Shown one piece after another: positions 18,604 to 26,855 of a stretch of 64,000 nucleotides of DNA; position 1 is the first letter of the stretch; every line of letters begins with the position of its first letter. The stretch is taken from positions 62,001-126,000 of the forward strand of contig CAWCJC010000004.1 of the NCBI GenBank assembly GCA_963795835.1. The letters are read 5' to 3'. The notes below the pieces were generated by a model. That model worked only from the letters and a program-made list of their open reading frames with translations, had not been told where the DNA came from and made no database searches. Origin of the DNA: JALYXI01 sp963795835 (GTDB lineage: Bacteria > Acidobacteriota > Terriglobia > Bryobacterales > Bryobacteraceae). Position numbers and translations under genes: made by a program.

Positions 18604-20839
18604 GAGCGCGCGGGAGCATGTTTCGGGCGCAGCGCTCTATACAGATGATCTCTGTTCACGCTTTCCCGGTCTGCTGCACGCCTGGCCGGTTACCGCGCCG
18701 CATGCTCACGCACGGGTAATCAGCCTGCAAACCGGGGCCGCGCTGTCAATCGAAGGCGTGGTTACCGTCCTCACCGCTGACGATGTTCCGGGCGATGGTG
18801 ATACCGGTTCGAATCGTCACGATGAGCCGATGTTTCCTTCAGAGATTCTGTATCATGGGCAGCCGGTAGCTTGGGCCGTGGCTGAGACGCTGGAAGCCGC
18901 GCGCTTGGGCGCGGATATGGTGGAGGTGGAGTATCAGCCGCTGCCTGCGGTCCTTACAATTCCGGAGGCAATCGTGGCGGAGAGCTTTCTCGCCGATCCG
19001 GTGCGCATCGTTCGCGGCGACGTGTCCGTTATTGGGACCAGCTATTTGGCTTTCTCTGGTGAACTCCAAATCGGCGGGCAGGAGCATTTCTATTTGGAGA
19101 CGCAGTGTTCCATTGCGCGGCTCGACGAATGGGGCGGGGTGATTGTCGATTCGTCCACGCAGCATCCTGCGGAAACGCAGGACGTGATCGCGCGCGTTCT
19201 CGGAATTCCCTGGAGCCGCGTTACGGTGCAATGTTTGCGCATGGGCGGGGCGTTTGGCGGAAAAGAAGTTCAGGCAAATCCGTGGGCTGCTGTGGCGGCC
19301 TTGGGTGCGTGGAAAACAAAACGGCCCGTGCGCGTCCGGCTATCGCGGCAGCTTGACATGATGCTGACGGGCAAGCGGCATCCGTTTCTGGCGCGGTATG
19401 AGGCGGGCTTCGCTGAGGATGGCTTGCTTACCGGCGTTCGAATCGCGCTCTTTTCTGATGGCGGGTGGAGCCTGGATCTTTCTTCGCCCGTGTTGTCGCG
19501 CGCGATGTTCCATTGTGACAATGCCTATTTTCTTCCCGCGGTAGAGATTACCGGACGCGTTTGCCGTACTCACAAGACTTCGCAGACGGCCTTTCGCGGC
19601 TTCGGCGGACCGCAGGGAATGATCGTGATCGAGGAGATCATGGCGCAGGCCGCACATCGGCTGGGGATGGCGCCTGATGAGATCCGTGAGCGGAACTTTT
19701 ATCGCGAAGGCGACACCACCCATTACACGCAGAAGGTGAAGCACCCCGAGCGGATGCAGCGGATCTGGCGGGACCTGAAAGCCTCAAGCTCATTTGAGGC
19801 CCGACGAAAGGGTGTCGCGACTTTCAACGCTTCTCACAAGCACGCGCGGCGAGGCATCGCGATTACGCCGGTGAAGTTCGGCATCTCGTTCACCGCAACC
19901 TTTATGAATCAAGCCGGGGCGCTGGTGATGATTTATCGCGATGGCAGCGTCCAGGTGAACCACGGCGGCACGGAAATGGGGCAGGGATTGCACACCAAGA
20001 TCCTCCATATCGCAGCCCAGGGTTTGGGCCAGAAGCCGGAAGCGATCCGTGTGATGCCGACGCGCACGGACAAAATTCCGAATACGTCCGCGACCGCAGC
20101 GTCCGCCAGTACAGACCTGAATGGCGCGGCGGTGCTGCAGGCATGCATGCAGTTGAAGCAATGCATGACGCCCCCGGCTTCCATGATTCTGGAATGCGAA
20201 CCGGGCCAGGTCCAGTTCGAAGACGGCTTAGTTTACAGCAGCGGCAATCCGGAGCATACGATTCTGTTTGGGCAGGTAGCCGCGGCCGCGTACCGCGCGC
20301 GGATGCCGCTATTCGCGCATGGATTCTACAAGACTCCCGGACTGAAATACGATCCCGCAACGCTCACCGGCAATCCGTTTCATTACTTCGTATGGGGTGC
20401 GGCGGTGAGTGAAGTCGAACTTGATCTCTTCACCGGAGATTGCCGCGTGTTGCGCGTCGATCTGCTGGAGGATGTGGGAACATCGGTCGCGCCCGTCATT
20501 GATCTTGGCCAGATTGAAGGCGGGTTCATGCAGGGGCTTGGCTGGCTGACGATCGAAGAGTTGCTGTGGGATTCGCAAGGGCGATTGTCGACCAACAGCG
20601 CGTCCACGTACAAGCTGCCTGCATGGTCGGAGTTGCCGGAAGTCTTCAACGTAGGCTTCTTGGAGCGCGCGGACGAACCCGATGTCGTCTTCGGCAGCAA
20701 AGCCGTGGGGGAGCCCCCGTTTATGCTCGCGCTCTCCGTGCGGGAAGCGATTCGGAACGCAATTGGTGGGGGCATCACATTTGACAGTCCCGCAACGCCG
20801 GAGCGGATCTTCTTTGCGTTACGCGAGGCGCGCGTCTGA
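18581..20839 (+). CDS. xdhB: Xanthine dehydrogenase large (molybdopterin-binding) subunit
   Basis: Moco subunit that hydroxylates hypoxanthine and xanthine to urate. 752 residues, normal for bacterial XdhB. The N-terminus (MGTAMAHESAREHVSGAALYTDD) matches the family, so ATG 18581 is preferred over ATG 18593. Motifs: RMGGAFGGKEVQANPWA, the FRGFGGPQGM loop with the substrate-orienting arginine, HGGTEMGQGLHTK, and the C-terminal GEPPFMLALSVREAI with the catalytic glutamate. The guanine deaminase that follows and the uricase pathway make xanthine the obvious substrate. No XdhC maturation factor lies in the window. Confidence 0.95.
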   Translation: MGTAMAHESAREHVSGAALYTDDLCSRFPGLLHAWPVTAPHAHARVISLQTGAALSIEGVVTVLTADDVPGDGDTGSNRHDEPMFPSEILYHGQPVAWAVAETLEAARLGADMVEVEYQPLPAVLTIPEAIVAESFLADPVRIVRGDVSVIGTSYLAFSGELQIGGQEHFYLETQCSIARLDEWGGVIVDSSTQHPAETQDVIARVLGIPWSRVTVQCLRMGGAFGGKEVQANPWAAVAALGAWKTKRPVRVRLSRQLDMMLTGKRHPFLARYEAGFAEDGLLTGVRIALFSDGGWSLDLSSPVLSRAMFHCDNAYFLPAVEITGRVCRTHKTSQTAFRGFGGPQGMIVIEEIMAQAAHRLGMAPDEIRERNFYREGDTTHYTQKVKHPERMQRIWRDLKASSSFEARRKGVATFNASHKHARRGIAITPVKFGISFTATFMNQAGALVMIYRDGSVQVNHGGTEMGQGLHTKILHIAAQGLGQKPEAIRVMPTRTDKIPNTSATAASASTDLNGAAVLQACMQLKQCMTPPASMILECEPGQVQFEDGLVYSSGNPEHTILFGQVAAAAYRARMPLFAHGFYKTPGLKYDPATLTGNPFHYFVWGAAVSEVELDLFTGDCRVLRVDLLEDVGTSVAPVIDLGQIEGGFMQGLGWLTIEELLWDSQGRLSTNSASTYKLPAWSELPEVFNVGFLERADEPDVVFGSKAVGEPPFMLALSVREAIRNAIGGGITFDSPATPERIFFALREARV

Positions 20840-22120
20840 GCGGTGCCGCCCAATTGCTTCGCGCGTGCATCCTGCATACGCCGGGCGGAATCTTGGAGGC
20901 GTTTGCCGATGGCGGGCTGCTGATTCGCGACGGGCGTGTTGCCGGGTTGGCGGATTACGCCGTGCTGCGGGCGCAGAACCCGGATGTGCCGGTAAGCGAC
21001 TTTCGGGGCGGTTATTTGTTGCCGGGCTTCGTCGACACGCATGTGCACTTCCCGCAGATCCGCATTTTGGGTGGCTTAGGGTGCGAGTTACTGGATTGGT
21101 TGGAAGCGGTGGCGCTCCCCGAAGAGGCACGAATGGCCGATCCTGCTTATGCCGACGACACGGCACGGCGGTTCGTTCGCGCTCTGGCCGCGCATGGCAC
21201 CACGACAGCGCTGGTGTTTGGCTCGCACTTCGAACCCGCCACAGAAGCTTTGTTCGAAGCTGCGGAGCGTATAGGTCTTCGCGTGATCAGCGGGCTCGTC
21301 CTGTCCGATCGTATGCTTCGGCCCGAGTTGCACCAGACTCCGGAACACGCCTATCGCGATTCCCGCAAACTTGATCGATCTCTATCACGGACGCGGCCGC
21401 TTGCTTTATGCAGTAACTCCGCGATTTGCGCTCTCGGCATCGGAGGCAATGCTTGAGGTCTGCCAAAGTCTGCTGAGTGAAAACCGCGGAATCCGATTCC
21501 AAACACACATCAATGAGAACGAGCGGGAAGTGGCAGAGGTGGCGGCGCTGTTTCCTTGGGCTTCCGATTACTTGGCTGTTTACGAGCGCTACGAACTCTG
21601 TCGGCCCGGAGCGGTGCTGGCGCACAATGTTCACGCGACCGATTCCGAGCTTGCACGTTTGGCGCAATCCGGCACTTCCGTTTCACACTGCCCTTGTAGC
21701 AACGGGATGTTGGGCAGCGGTCTGTTCCCGTTCCGGCGCCATAAACAAGCCGGCGTTCGCGTGGCATTGGGGAGTGACGTCGGCGGCGGGACCGGATTTG
21801 GGATGTTGAAGGAGGGATTGCAGGCTTATGCGCTGCAACGTCTGGCTCCGGATGGAGTACTCTTGCGACCATCCGACCTGCTGTATCTGGTAACCCTCGC
21901 AGGTGCGGAAGCGCTGCAATTGGACCAGGAAACAGGCGACTTCACTATCGGGAAATCCGCCGACTATTGTTATCTTCATCCGGTGCCGGGAGGCTTACTG
22001 GAAGGCGCGCTGGAGCGGGCCGAGAGCTTCGAGCGTACACTGGGCGCGCTGTTTACGCTTGGGGGGCCGGAGAGCATTCAGGATGTCCGGATTGGGGGCA
22101 ATACGTGCTTGAGCGTTTGA
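20836..22120 (+). CDS. guaD: Guanine deaminase, frameshifted
   Basis: Zn-dependent amidohydrolase converting guanine to xanthine, feeding the preceding dehydrogenase. The first part (to 21456) has the metal motif FVDTHVHFPQ and ends in frame at AYRDSRKL; the second (open from 21371) continues IDLYHGRGRLLYAVTPRFALSASEAM and carries HINENEREV, SHCPCSNGMLGSGLFPFR and GSDVGGGTGFGM. One extra base near 21368-21373 explains the break. Start: CTG 20836 overlaps the xdhB stop as CTGA, has GAGG seven bases upstream and gives MSGAAQLLRACILHTPGG; TTG 20854 is an alternative with no good ribosome site. Total about 427 residues, normal for the family. Confidence 0.91.
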
Positions 22121-22570
22121 ACGATCTGGACCGGGGTGCGTTCGTGGAAGCCGTAGGCTGGGCGTTTGAAGACTCGCCGTGGGTTGCCGAACGAGCGTGG
22201 GAGAATCGGCCTTTTCGCGATGTGGAAGCACTGCATCGGGCGATGGTGACCGAAGTGGAAAAGGCCCCGCAAGACATGCAACTGGTTTTGCTGCGCGCTC
22301 ACCCGGATCTGGGGGCGAAGATTCGCATGAGCCATGCCTCCGCGACGGGAACAGGCGGGCGCGGGATTATCCGATCTTTCGCCTGAGCCGTTCGATGCCT
22401 ACAAGGAGAAGTTTGGCTTTCCTTTTCTGTTCGCAGTGAAGGGCAGCACCAAACGCGATATTCTGAAGGCTCTGCAGCAGCGGCTCCTCTCCACGCGCGA
22501 AGAGGAATTTGCCGAAGCGCTCCGCCAAGTCTACCGGATCGCATGGTTTCGATTGAATCAGGAGAGCTGA
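22105..22570 (+). CDS. uraD: 2-oxo-4-hydroxy-4-carboxy-5-ureidoimidazoline decarboxylase, frameshifted
   Basis: Third enzyme of urate breakdown, producing (S)-allantoin from OHCU. The N-terminal part has the catalytic HPDL motif (LLRAHPDLGAKI) and the continuation carries EQAGAGLSDLSPEPF and EKFGFPFLFAVKG, both family signatures. The frames join at SHASAT / EQAGAGL; one G too many in the GGG at about 22346-22349 explains the break, so the first part stops early at 22386. Start is GTG 22105 (MLERLNDLDRGAF) or TTG 22117, which overlaps the guaD stop as TTGA. About 155 residues when joined, normal length. Confidence 0.89.
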
Positions 22571-23374
22571 TTGGAACGGTTCGCAAGCGGCTGGAAGAGG
22601 AACTACTACGGCAAGGGTGACATCATCGCGTACCGGCTGGACCCTACCCACGCGGTGCCGCTATTTGGCGTAAACGTGAAAATCCTGGTGTATGGTGACG
22701 CTTTTTGGGCGACATACACCACCGGCGACAACACGGGGTTGATTGCGACCGATTCGATGAAAAATTTCGTCCAGCGTGAAACGCGGAATTTTCCAGGCGC
22801 GGAGTTGGAAGGGTACTGCGAATTTCTGGCGACGAAGTTTCTGCAGACATACCCGCAGGTGGAGGGCGTGCAGGTTTCCGCGGAAGAGATTCCGTATGCG
22901 GCTTTGCCCGGGCAGCCCGCCGCGTTCGCTCCCGCTGGCCCGGAACGCTGCACCGCGCGGATCGAGATCGATCGTCAAGGGACGGTGGAAGCGACATCCG
23001 GGATTGCCGGCTTTCGAATGGTCAAGCTAAAAGGCAGCGCATTCGTCGGCTTTGTGCGTGATGCTTACACCACGCTGCCAGATATTCACAATCGGCCGCT
23101 GCACATGTGGCTTGATGTGGAATGGATGCCAGCGGGGAAGGTTTCAGCGCGCGTGCGCGAGCTGGTCCACAAGACCTTCGGCGAGTTCGAATCAGGCAGC
23201 ATTCAGCAAATCATCTACCGGACCGGCACAGCTATCCTGCGCGAGATCCCGGAGCTCGCTGAGATTCATTTGGAGGCGAATAACCGGACGTGGGACAACG
23301 TCGCTGAGGGCGTCTACACCGAAGCACGGCCGCCTTATGGATGTCTGGGTCTGCGCTTGCGGCGGGAGAGTTAG
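22571..23374 (+). CDS. Urate oxidase (cofactor-free uricase)
   Basis: Oxidises urate to 5-hydroxyisourate without cofactor. Tandem T-fold protein of 267 residues: ERFASGWKRNYYGKGDIIAYRL, the active-site TTGDNTG segment with the catalytic threonine, the first-domain FCEFL-like region (GYCEFLATKFLQTYPQV), KLKGSAFVGFVRDAYTTL, and a C-terminal GCLGLRL. Start is TTG 22571 immediately after the uraD TGA (TGATTG); no ATG is available before the conserved N-terminus. Cytoplasmic. Sits with its two downstream partner enzymes UraD and HiuH, the standard three-step urate to allantoin set. Confidence 0.95.
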   Translation: MERFASGWKRNYYGKGDIIAYRLDPTHAVPLFGVNVKILVYGDAFWATYTTGDNTGLIATDSMKNFVQRETRNFPGAELEGYCEFLATKFLQTYPQVEGVQVSAEEIPYAALPGQPAAFAPAGPERCTARIEIDRQGTVEATSGIAGFRMVKLKGSAFVGFVRDAYTTLPDIHNRPLHMWLDVEWMPAGKVSARVRELVHKTFGEFESGSIQQIIYRTGTAILREIPELAEIHLEANNRTWDNVAEGVYTEARPPYGCLGLRLRRES

Positions 23375-23377
23375 CGG

Positions 23378-23686
23378 ATGGCGCGGCTTTCCACGCACGT
23401 TCTCGATACTTCGCGAGGCTTTCCGGGCGCGGGAATCTCTGTGGAAGTATGGAAGGACGGCGTGTTGCTCAGTGTGTCGGTAACCGATGCTGACGGGCGC
23501 ATCGCGGCTCAAGAGGTGGCCGCCGGGGTCTACGAATTGGTCTTTCATGTCGCGGATTATCTTCGGGCCGAGCCTGCCTTTTTCGACAGGATCGCAATCC
23601 AATTTAAAGTCGCCGATCCATCGGGGAAATATCACGTGCCGCTGTTGCTCTCGCCCTATGGCTACAGCACCTATCGGGGTTCCTGA
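23378..23686 (+). CDS. hiuH: 5-hydroxyisourate hydrolase (transthyretin-like)
   Basis: Hydrolyses 5-hydroxyisourate to OHCU. 102 residues with the transthyretin-related-protein hallmarks: N-terminal LSTHVLDTSRGFPGAG with the catalytic histidine, an internal RIAA segment, PFFDRIAIQF-like strand (AFFDRIAIQFKV), HVPLLLSPYGYSTYRGS with the terminal YRGS signature that separates it from true transthyretin. No signal peptide. ATG 23378 lies 3 bp after the uricase stop, and its own stop overlaps allC as TGATG. Confidence 0.96.
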   Translation: MARLSTHVLDTSRGFPGAGISVEVWKDGVLLSVSVTDADGRIAAQEVAAGVYELVFHVADYLRAEPAFFDRIAIQFKVADPSGKYHVPLLLSPYGYSTYRGS

Positions 23687-24870
23687 TGTTGAAACATGCG
23701 CAGGAATGCATCGCGCGATGCCGTGCATTAGCGTCCCATACCGAAGAGCCCGGGTTCATTACGCGCACGTTTCTCTCTGAGCCCATGCGGCGGGTTCATG
23801 CGGATCTGGCGGGCTGCCTGCCGGGCGCTTTCCTCGACAATGCCGGAAACTTCCGCACAAAAGGTGAAGCGGGAAAGCCGACCTTGTATATCGGATCGCA
23901 TCTCGATACGGTTCCCCATGCCGGCGCTTTCGATGGCGTTTTGGGTGTTGTGCTCGCGATCAAGTTAGCGGAACTGGCACGGCCAAAGCGGTTCCGGGTT
24001 GCGGTCGTGGGATTCTCTGAAGAAGAGGGTGTACGGTTCGGCTTTCCGTTTATTGGGAGCCTGGCAATGATCGGCGAACTCACGCCGGAGATGCGCGCGC
24101 GAACGGACGCGCGAGGCGTCTCTGTAGCTGCGGCGATCGAGTCATACGGTGTGAATGCGGACCAATGCGAACCCATTCGGACGGGCCTCGGATACCTGGA
24201 GTTTCACATCGAACAAGGCCCAGTGCTGGAGAGTTTGAATCGGCCTCTCGGGGTTGTCGAAGCCATTTGCGGGCAGACGCGCATGGACCTTACGTTCGAA
24301 GGGCAGGCGGGTCATGCGGGAACCACGCCAATGCATCTGCGTCGGGACGCGCTTGCGGGCGCCGCGGAATGGATGGGTGAAGTGGAACGGCGCGCGGGCG
24401 GCTTGCCGGGGCTGGTGGCTACAGTTGGCCGGGTCGAAGTATCGCCCGGAGCGCCGAATGTGATCCCAGGCTCGGTCAAGTTGACCCTCGACGTCCGCCA
24501 TCGCGAGGACAAACTCAGGCGCGAAGCTGTCGAGTGTTTTCTCTCGCGGGCTAACGCAATCGCAGAGCGCCGCATGCTGCAATTCGGTTCGGAACTGCGG
24601 CTGGAGCAAGCTTCTGTATCAATGGATGGGGAACTGAGCAATCTTCTGGGCGAAGCAGCGCGGCAAGCCGGCTTCGAACCCCATTTCATGCCGAGCGGCG
24701 CCGGGCACGATGCCATGATTCTCGCCCGGTGCATGCCTGCGGCTATGCTCTTTCTACGCAGCCCAGGCGGTCTGAGCCACCATCCAGATGAATCCGTGCT
24801 GGCCGAAGACGTTGCCGCCGCGCTGGAAACAGGGTTGAACTTTCTTGAAGAATTGGAGCATCGCGCGTGA
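23686..24870 (+). CDS. allC: Allantoate amidohydrolase
   Basis: M20-family binuclear metal enzyme that converts allantoate to (S)-ureidoglycine, CO2 and ammonium. Ligand motifs: GSHLDTVPHAGAFDG, SEEEGVRFGFPF, LEFHIEQGPVLE, GQAGHAGTTPMHLRRDAL; the C-terminal SGAGHDAMI is the allantoate-amidohydrolase version of the last ligand segment, unlike the SRAYHDS of the paralogue at 26856. 394 residues. The start overlaps the hiuH stop by one base, the stop overlaps the allantoinase start as GTGA. Substrate assignment rests on these motifs plus context. Confidence 0.92.
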   Translation: MLKHAQECIARCRALASHTEEPGFITRTFLSEPMRRVHADLAGCLPGAFLDNAGNFRTKGEAGKPTLYIGSHLDTVPHAGAFDGVLGVVLAIKLAELARPKRFRVAVVGFSEEEGVRFGFPFIGSLAMIGELTPEMRARTDARGVSVAAAIESYGVNADQCEPIRTGLGYLEFHIEQGPVLESLNRPLGVVEAICGQTRMDLTFEGQAGHAGTTPMHLRRDALAGAAEWMGEVERRAGGLPGLVATVGRVEVSPGAPNVIPGSVKLTLDVRHREDKLRREAVECFLSRANAIAERRMLQFGSELRLEQASVSMDGELSNLLGEAARQAGFEPHFMPSGAGHDAMILARCMPAAMLFLRSPGGLSHHPDESVLAEDVAAALETGLNFLEELEHRA

Positions 24871-26141
24871 GCTCGATTGTGATTCGCAACGGAACTGTGG
24901 TCACGCCGGAAGGTTGTCTGCGCGCCGACGTTCGCGTTGAAGATCAAACGATACAAGCCATCGGACCTGAGTTGCCCAGCGCCGATTCAGCGATCGATGC
25001 CACGGGGCTTCACATCTTTCCTGCAACCATTGACGTTCACCTGCACTTCAACGAACCCGGCCGCACTGAGTGGGAAGGCGCGGCAACGGGGAGCCGCGCG
25101 CTGGCTGCGGGCGGCGGCGCTGTTTTCTTCGATATGCCGCTGAACTCCACTCCCTGTACGGTGAACGCGCGCGAGTTCACTCGAAAGCAGAAAGCCCTGG
25201 AAGCCGCTTCTCTCGCGGATTTCGGGCTGTGGGGCGGTTTGATTCCCGGGAATGTTTCCGAGATGGCGAACATGGCGGAGCAAGGCGCCATCGGGTTCAA
25301 AGCGTTCCTCTGCGATTCCGGTCTGCCGGAATTTCCACGCGCGGACGATCTCACTCTGTGGGACGGCTGCGTCGAGGCCGCGCGTCTGGATCTTCCGATT
25401 GCCGTTCACGCGGAGAGCAACGAACTCGCGCGGGGATCTTCGCGGCCGGTACTGGCGGAACTTGAGGCGATCCAACGCGCTACGCTGATCGCAGGGGAAG
25501 CAAAGGCGCGTCTGCACATCGTGCATATCAGTTGCGGCCGGGGCGTGGTGTTAGCGGCGGAAGCTCGCGCCCGCGGTGTGGATGTCACCATCGAGACGTG
25601 TCCCCACTATTTGTTCTTCAGCGAAGAAGATGTCGAGCGCTTGGGCGCGCTTGCAAAATGTGCGCCGCCGCTGCGGTCGAAGAAACACCAGGAAGAACTC
25701 TGGAACGAAGTGGAGCGCGGTACGGTCGATATCATAGCCTCCGATCATTCGCCCGCGCCGCCGGAAATGAAGCTCTGCGAGTTCGATCGCGCGTGGGGTG
25801 GCATTGCGGGCGTGCAGTCCACGCTGGCGGTGTTGCTTCATCGTAGCTTGGTGCCTCAACGCATCGCGGGGCTGCTTGCGGCCAATCCGGCGAAGCGTTT
25901 CCGCCTGGCGCGTAAGGGTGCCGTTCGCGAAGGGAATGACGCGGATCTGACGTTGGTGGATCTTTCGAAGAATACGACGCTGACGCGTGAAGATCTGGCG
26001 GACCGGCATCGCATGAGCCCCTACGCGGGGAGCACGTTTCGGGGAGTTGTCCGCCGCACAATGCGGCGCGGCGAGACGATTTACTCGGACGGCATGTTTC
26101 CTGACGCCACGCGCGGCCACTTCCTTCGCCCTCAGCCTTGA
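24867..26141 (+). CDS. allB: Allantoinase
   Basis: Cyclic amidohydrolase opening allantoin to allantoate. Metal motif DVHLHFNEPGRTEWEG, carbamylated lysine in GAIGFKAFLCDSG, histidines in AVHAES and IVHIS, the CPHYLFFSEED segment typical of allantoinases, and catalytic aspartate in IASDHSPAPPEMK. 424 residues. Starts at GTG 24867 overlapping the allC stop (GTGA); its stop overlaps the next start as TTGA. The HFNEPGR and CPHYL signatures separate it from the dihydropyrimidinase at 8716. Confidence 0.95.
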   Translation: MSSIVIRNGTVVTPEGCLRADVRVEDQTIQAIGPELPSADSAIDATGLHIFPATIDVHLHFNEPGRTEWEGAATGSRALAAGGGAVFFDMPLNSTPCTVNAREFTRKQKALEAASLADFGLWGGLIPGNVSEMANMAEQGAIGFKAFLCDSGLPEFPRADDLTLWDGCVEAARLDLPIAVHAESNELARGSSRPVLAELEAIQRATLIAGEAKARLHIVHISCGRGVVLAAEARARGVDVTIETCPHYLFFSEEDVERLGALAKCAPPLRSKKHQEELWNEVERGTVDIIASDHSPAPPEMKLCEFDRAWGGIAGVQSTLAVLLHRSLVPQRIAGLLAANPAKRFRLARKGAVREGNDADLTLVDLSKNTTLTREDLADRHRMSPYAGSTFRGVVRRTMRRGETIYSDGMFPDATRGHFLRPQP

Positions 26142-26854
26142 ATAAAACGATGACCATGCAATCACTCGGAAACACGCGCAGCGCACGCCATCGGGATCAT
26201 CTTCTGCACACGCCCGATACATTCGTGCGCGCACCTTTGCCGGGCATGCGCGGAGCAACGGCCATCGTTCATGTGTCACCGGAGATGGGCGCGAAGTTTA
26301 CGCAATACTCCGTAGAGCTCGAGGCGGGCGGTGAGATCGCAGCGGCGCGCGATCAACGGTTTTGTTATGTTCTCTCGGGCGAGATCAACGGATTGCATGC
26401 AGGCGACTATGCGTGGTTCCCTCCTGACGCGAGCGCTAAACTTCATGCCCAGCAAGAGTCTCGCGCCATCGTGATCGAGAAGCCATACATACCTCTTCCC
26501 GGTCTTGCGGTTCCTGCATCCTTCACTGGCACTGAATCGCAGATCATGCCCACGCCTCTGATGGGCGATGCTTCGCTCGAAGTTCGCAGCCTGTTCCCCT
26601 CCGGCGCTGTTTTCGATCTCGCTGTGAACACGATGACGTTCCAACCGGGCGCGTCACTTCCCATGGTGGAGGTGCATGTAATGGAACACGGGCTCCTGAT
26701 GCTTGCGGGCGGCGGAATCTACCGGCTCGGCGAACACTGGTACCCTGTCACGGAAGGCGATTTCATCTGGATGGCGCCTTACCTCCCGCAATGGTTTGGG
26801 GCTCTTGGGAAAACGCCGGCCAAGTATCTGATCTATAAGGATTGGAACCGCTGA
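26138..26854 (+). CDS. allE: (S)-ureidoglycine aminohydrolase (bicupin)
   Basis: Manganese bicupin that releases ammonium from (S)-ureidoglycine to give (S)-ureidoglycolate. Two cupin halves are visible; the second has the signature EVHVMEHGLLMLAGGGIYRL, GDFIWMAPYLPQWF and the terminal YLIYKDWNR, very close to plant UGlyAH/YlbA. 238 residues if started at TTG 26138, which overlaps the allantoinase stop as TTGA; ATG 26150 and 26156 are internal alternatives. Places the pathway on the plant-like route that releases every nitrogen as ammonium rather than the urea-releasing one. Confidence 0.93.
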   Translation: MNKTMTMQSLGNTRSARHRDHLLHTPDTFVRAPLPGMRGATAIVHVSPEMGAKFTQYSVELEAGGEIAAARDQRFCYVLSGEINGLHAGDYAWFPPDASAKLHAQQESRAIVIEKPYIPLPGLAVPASFTGTESQIMPTPLMGDASLEVRSLFPSGAVFDLAVNTMTFQPGASLPMVEVHVMEHGLLMLAGGGIYRLGEHWYPVTEGDFIWMAPYLPQWFGALGKTPAKYLIYKDWNR

Positions 26855-26855
26855 T

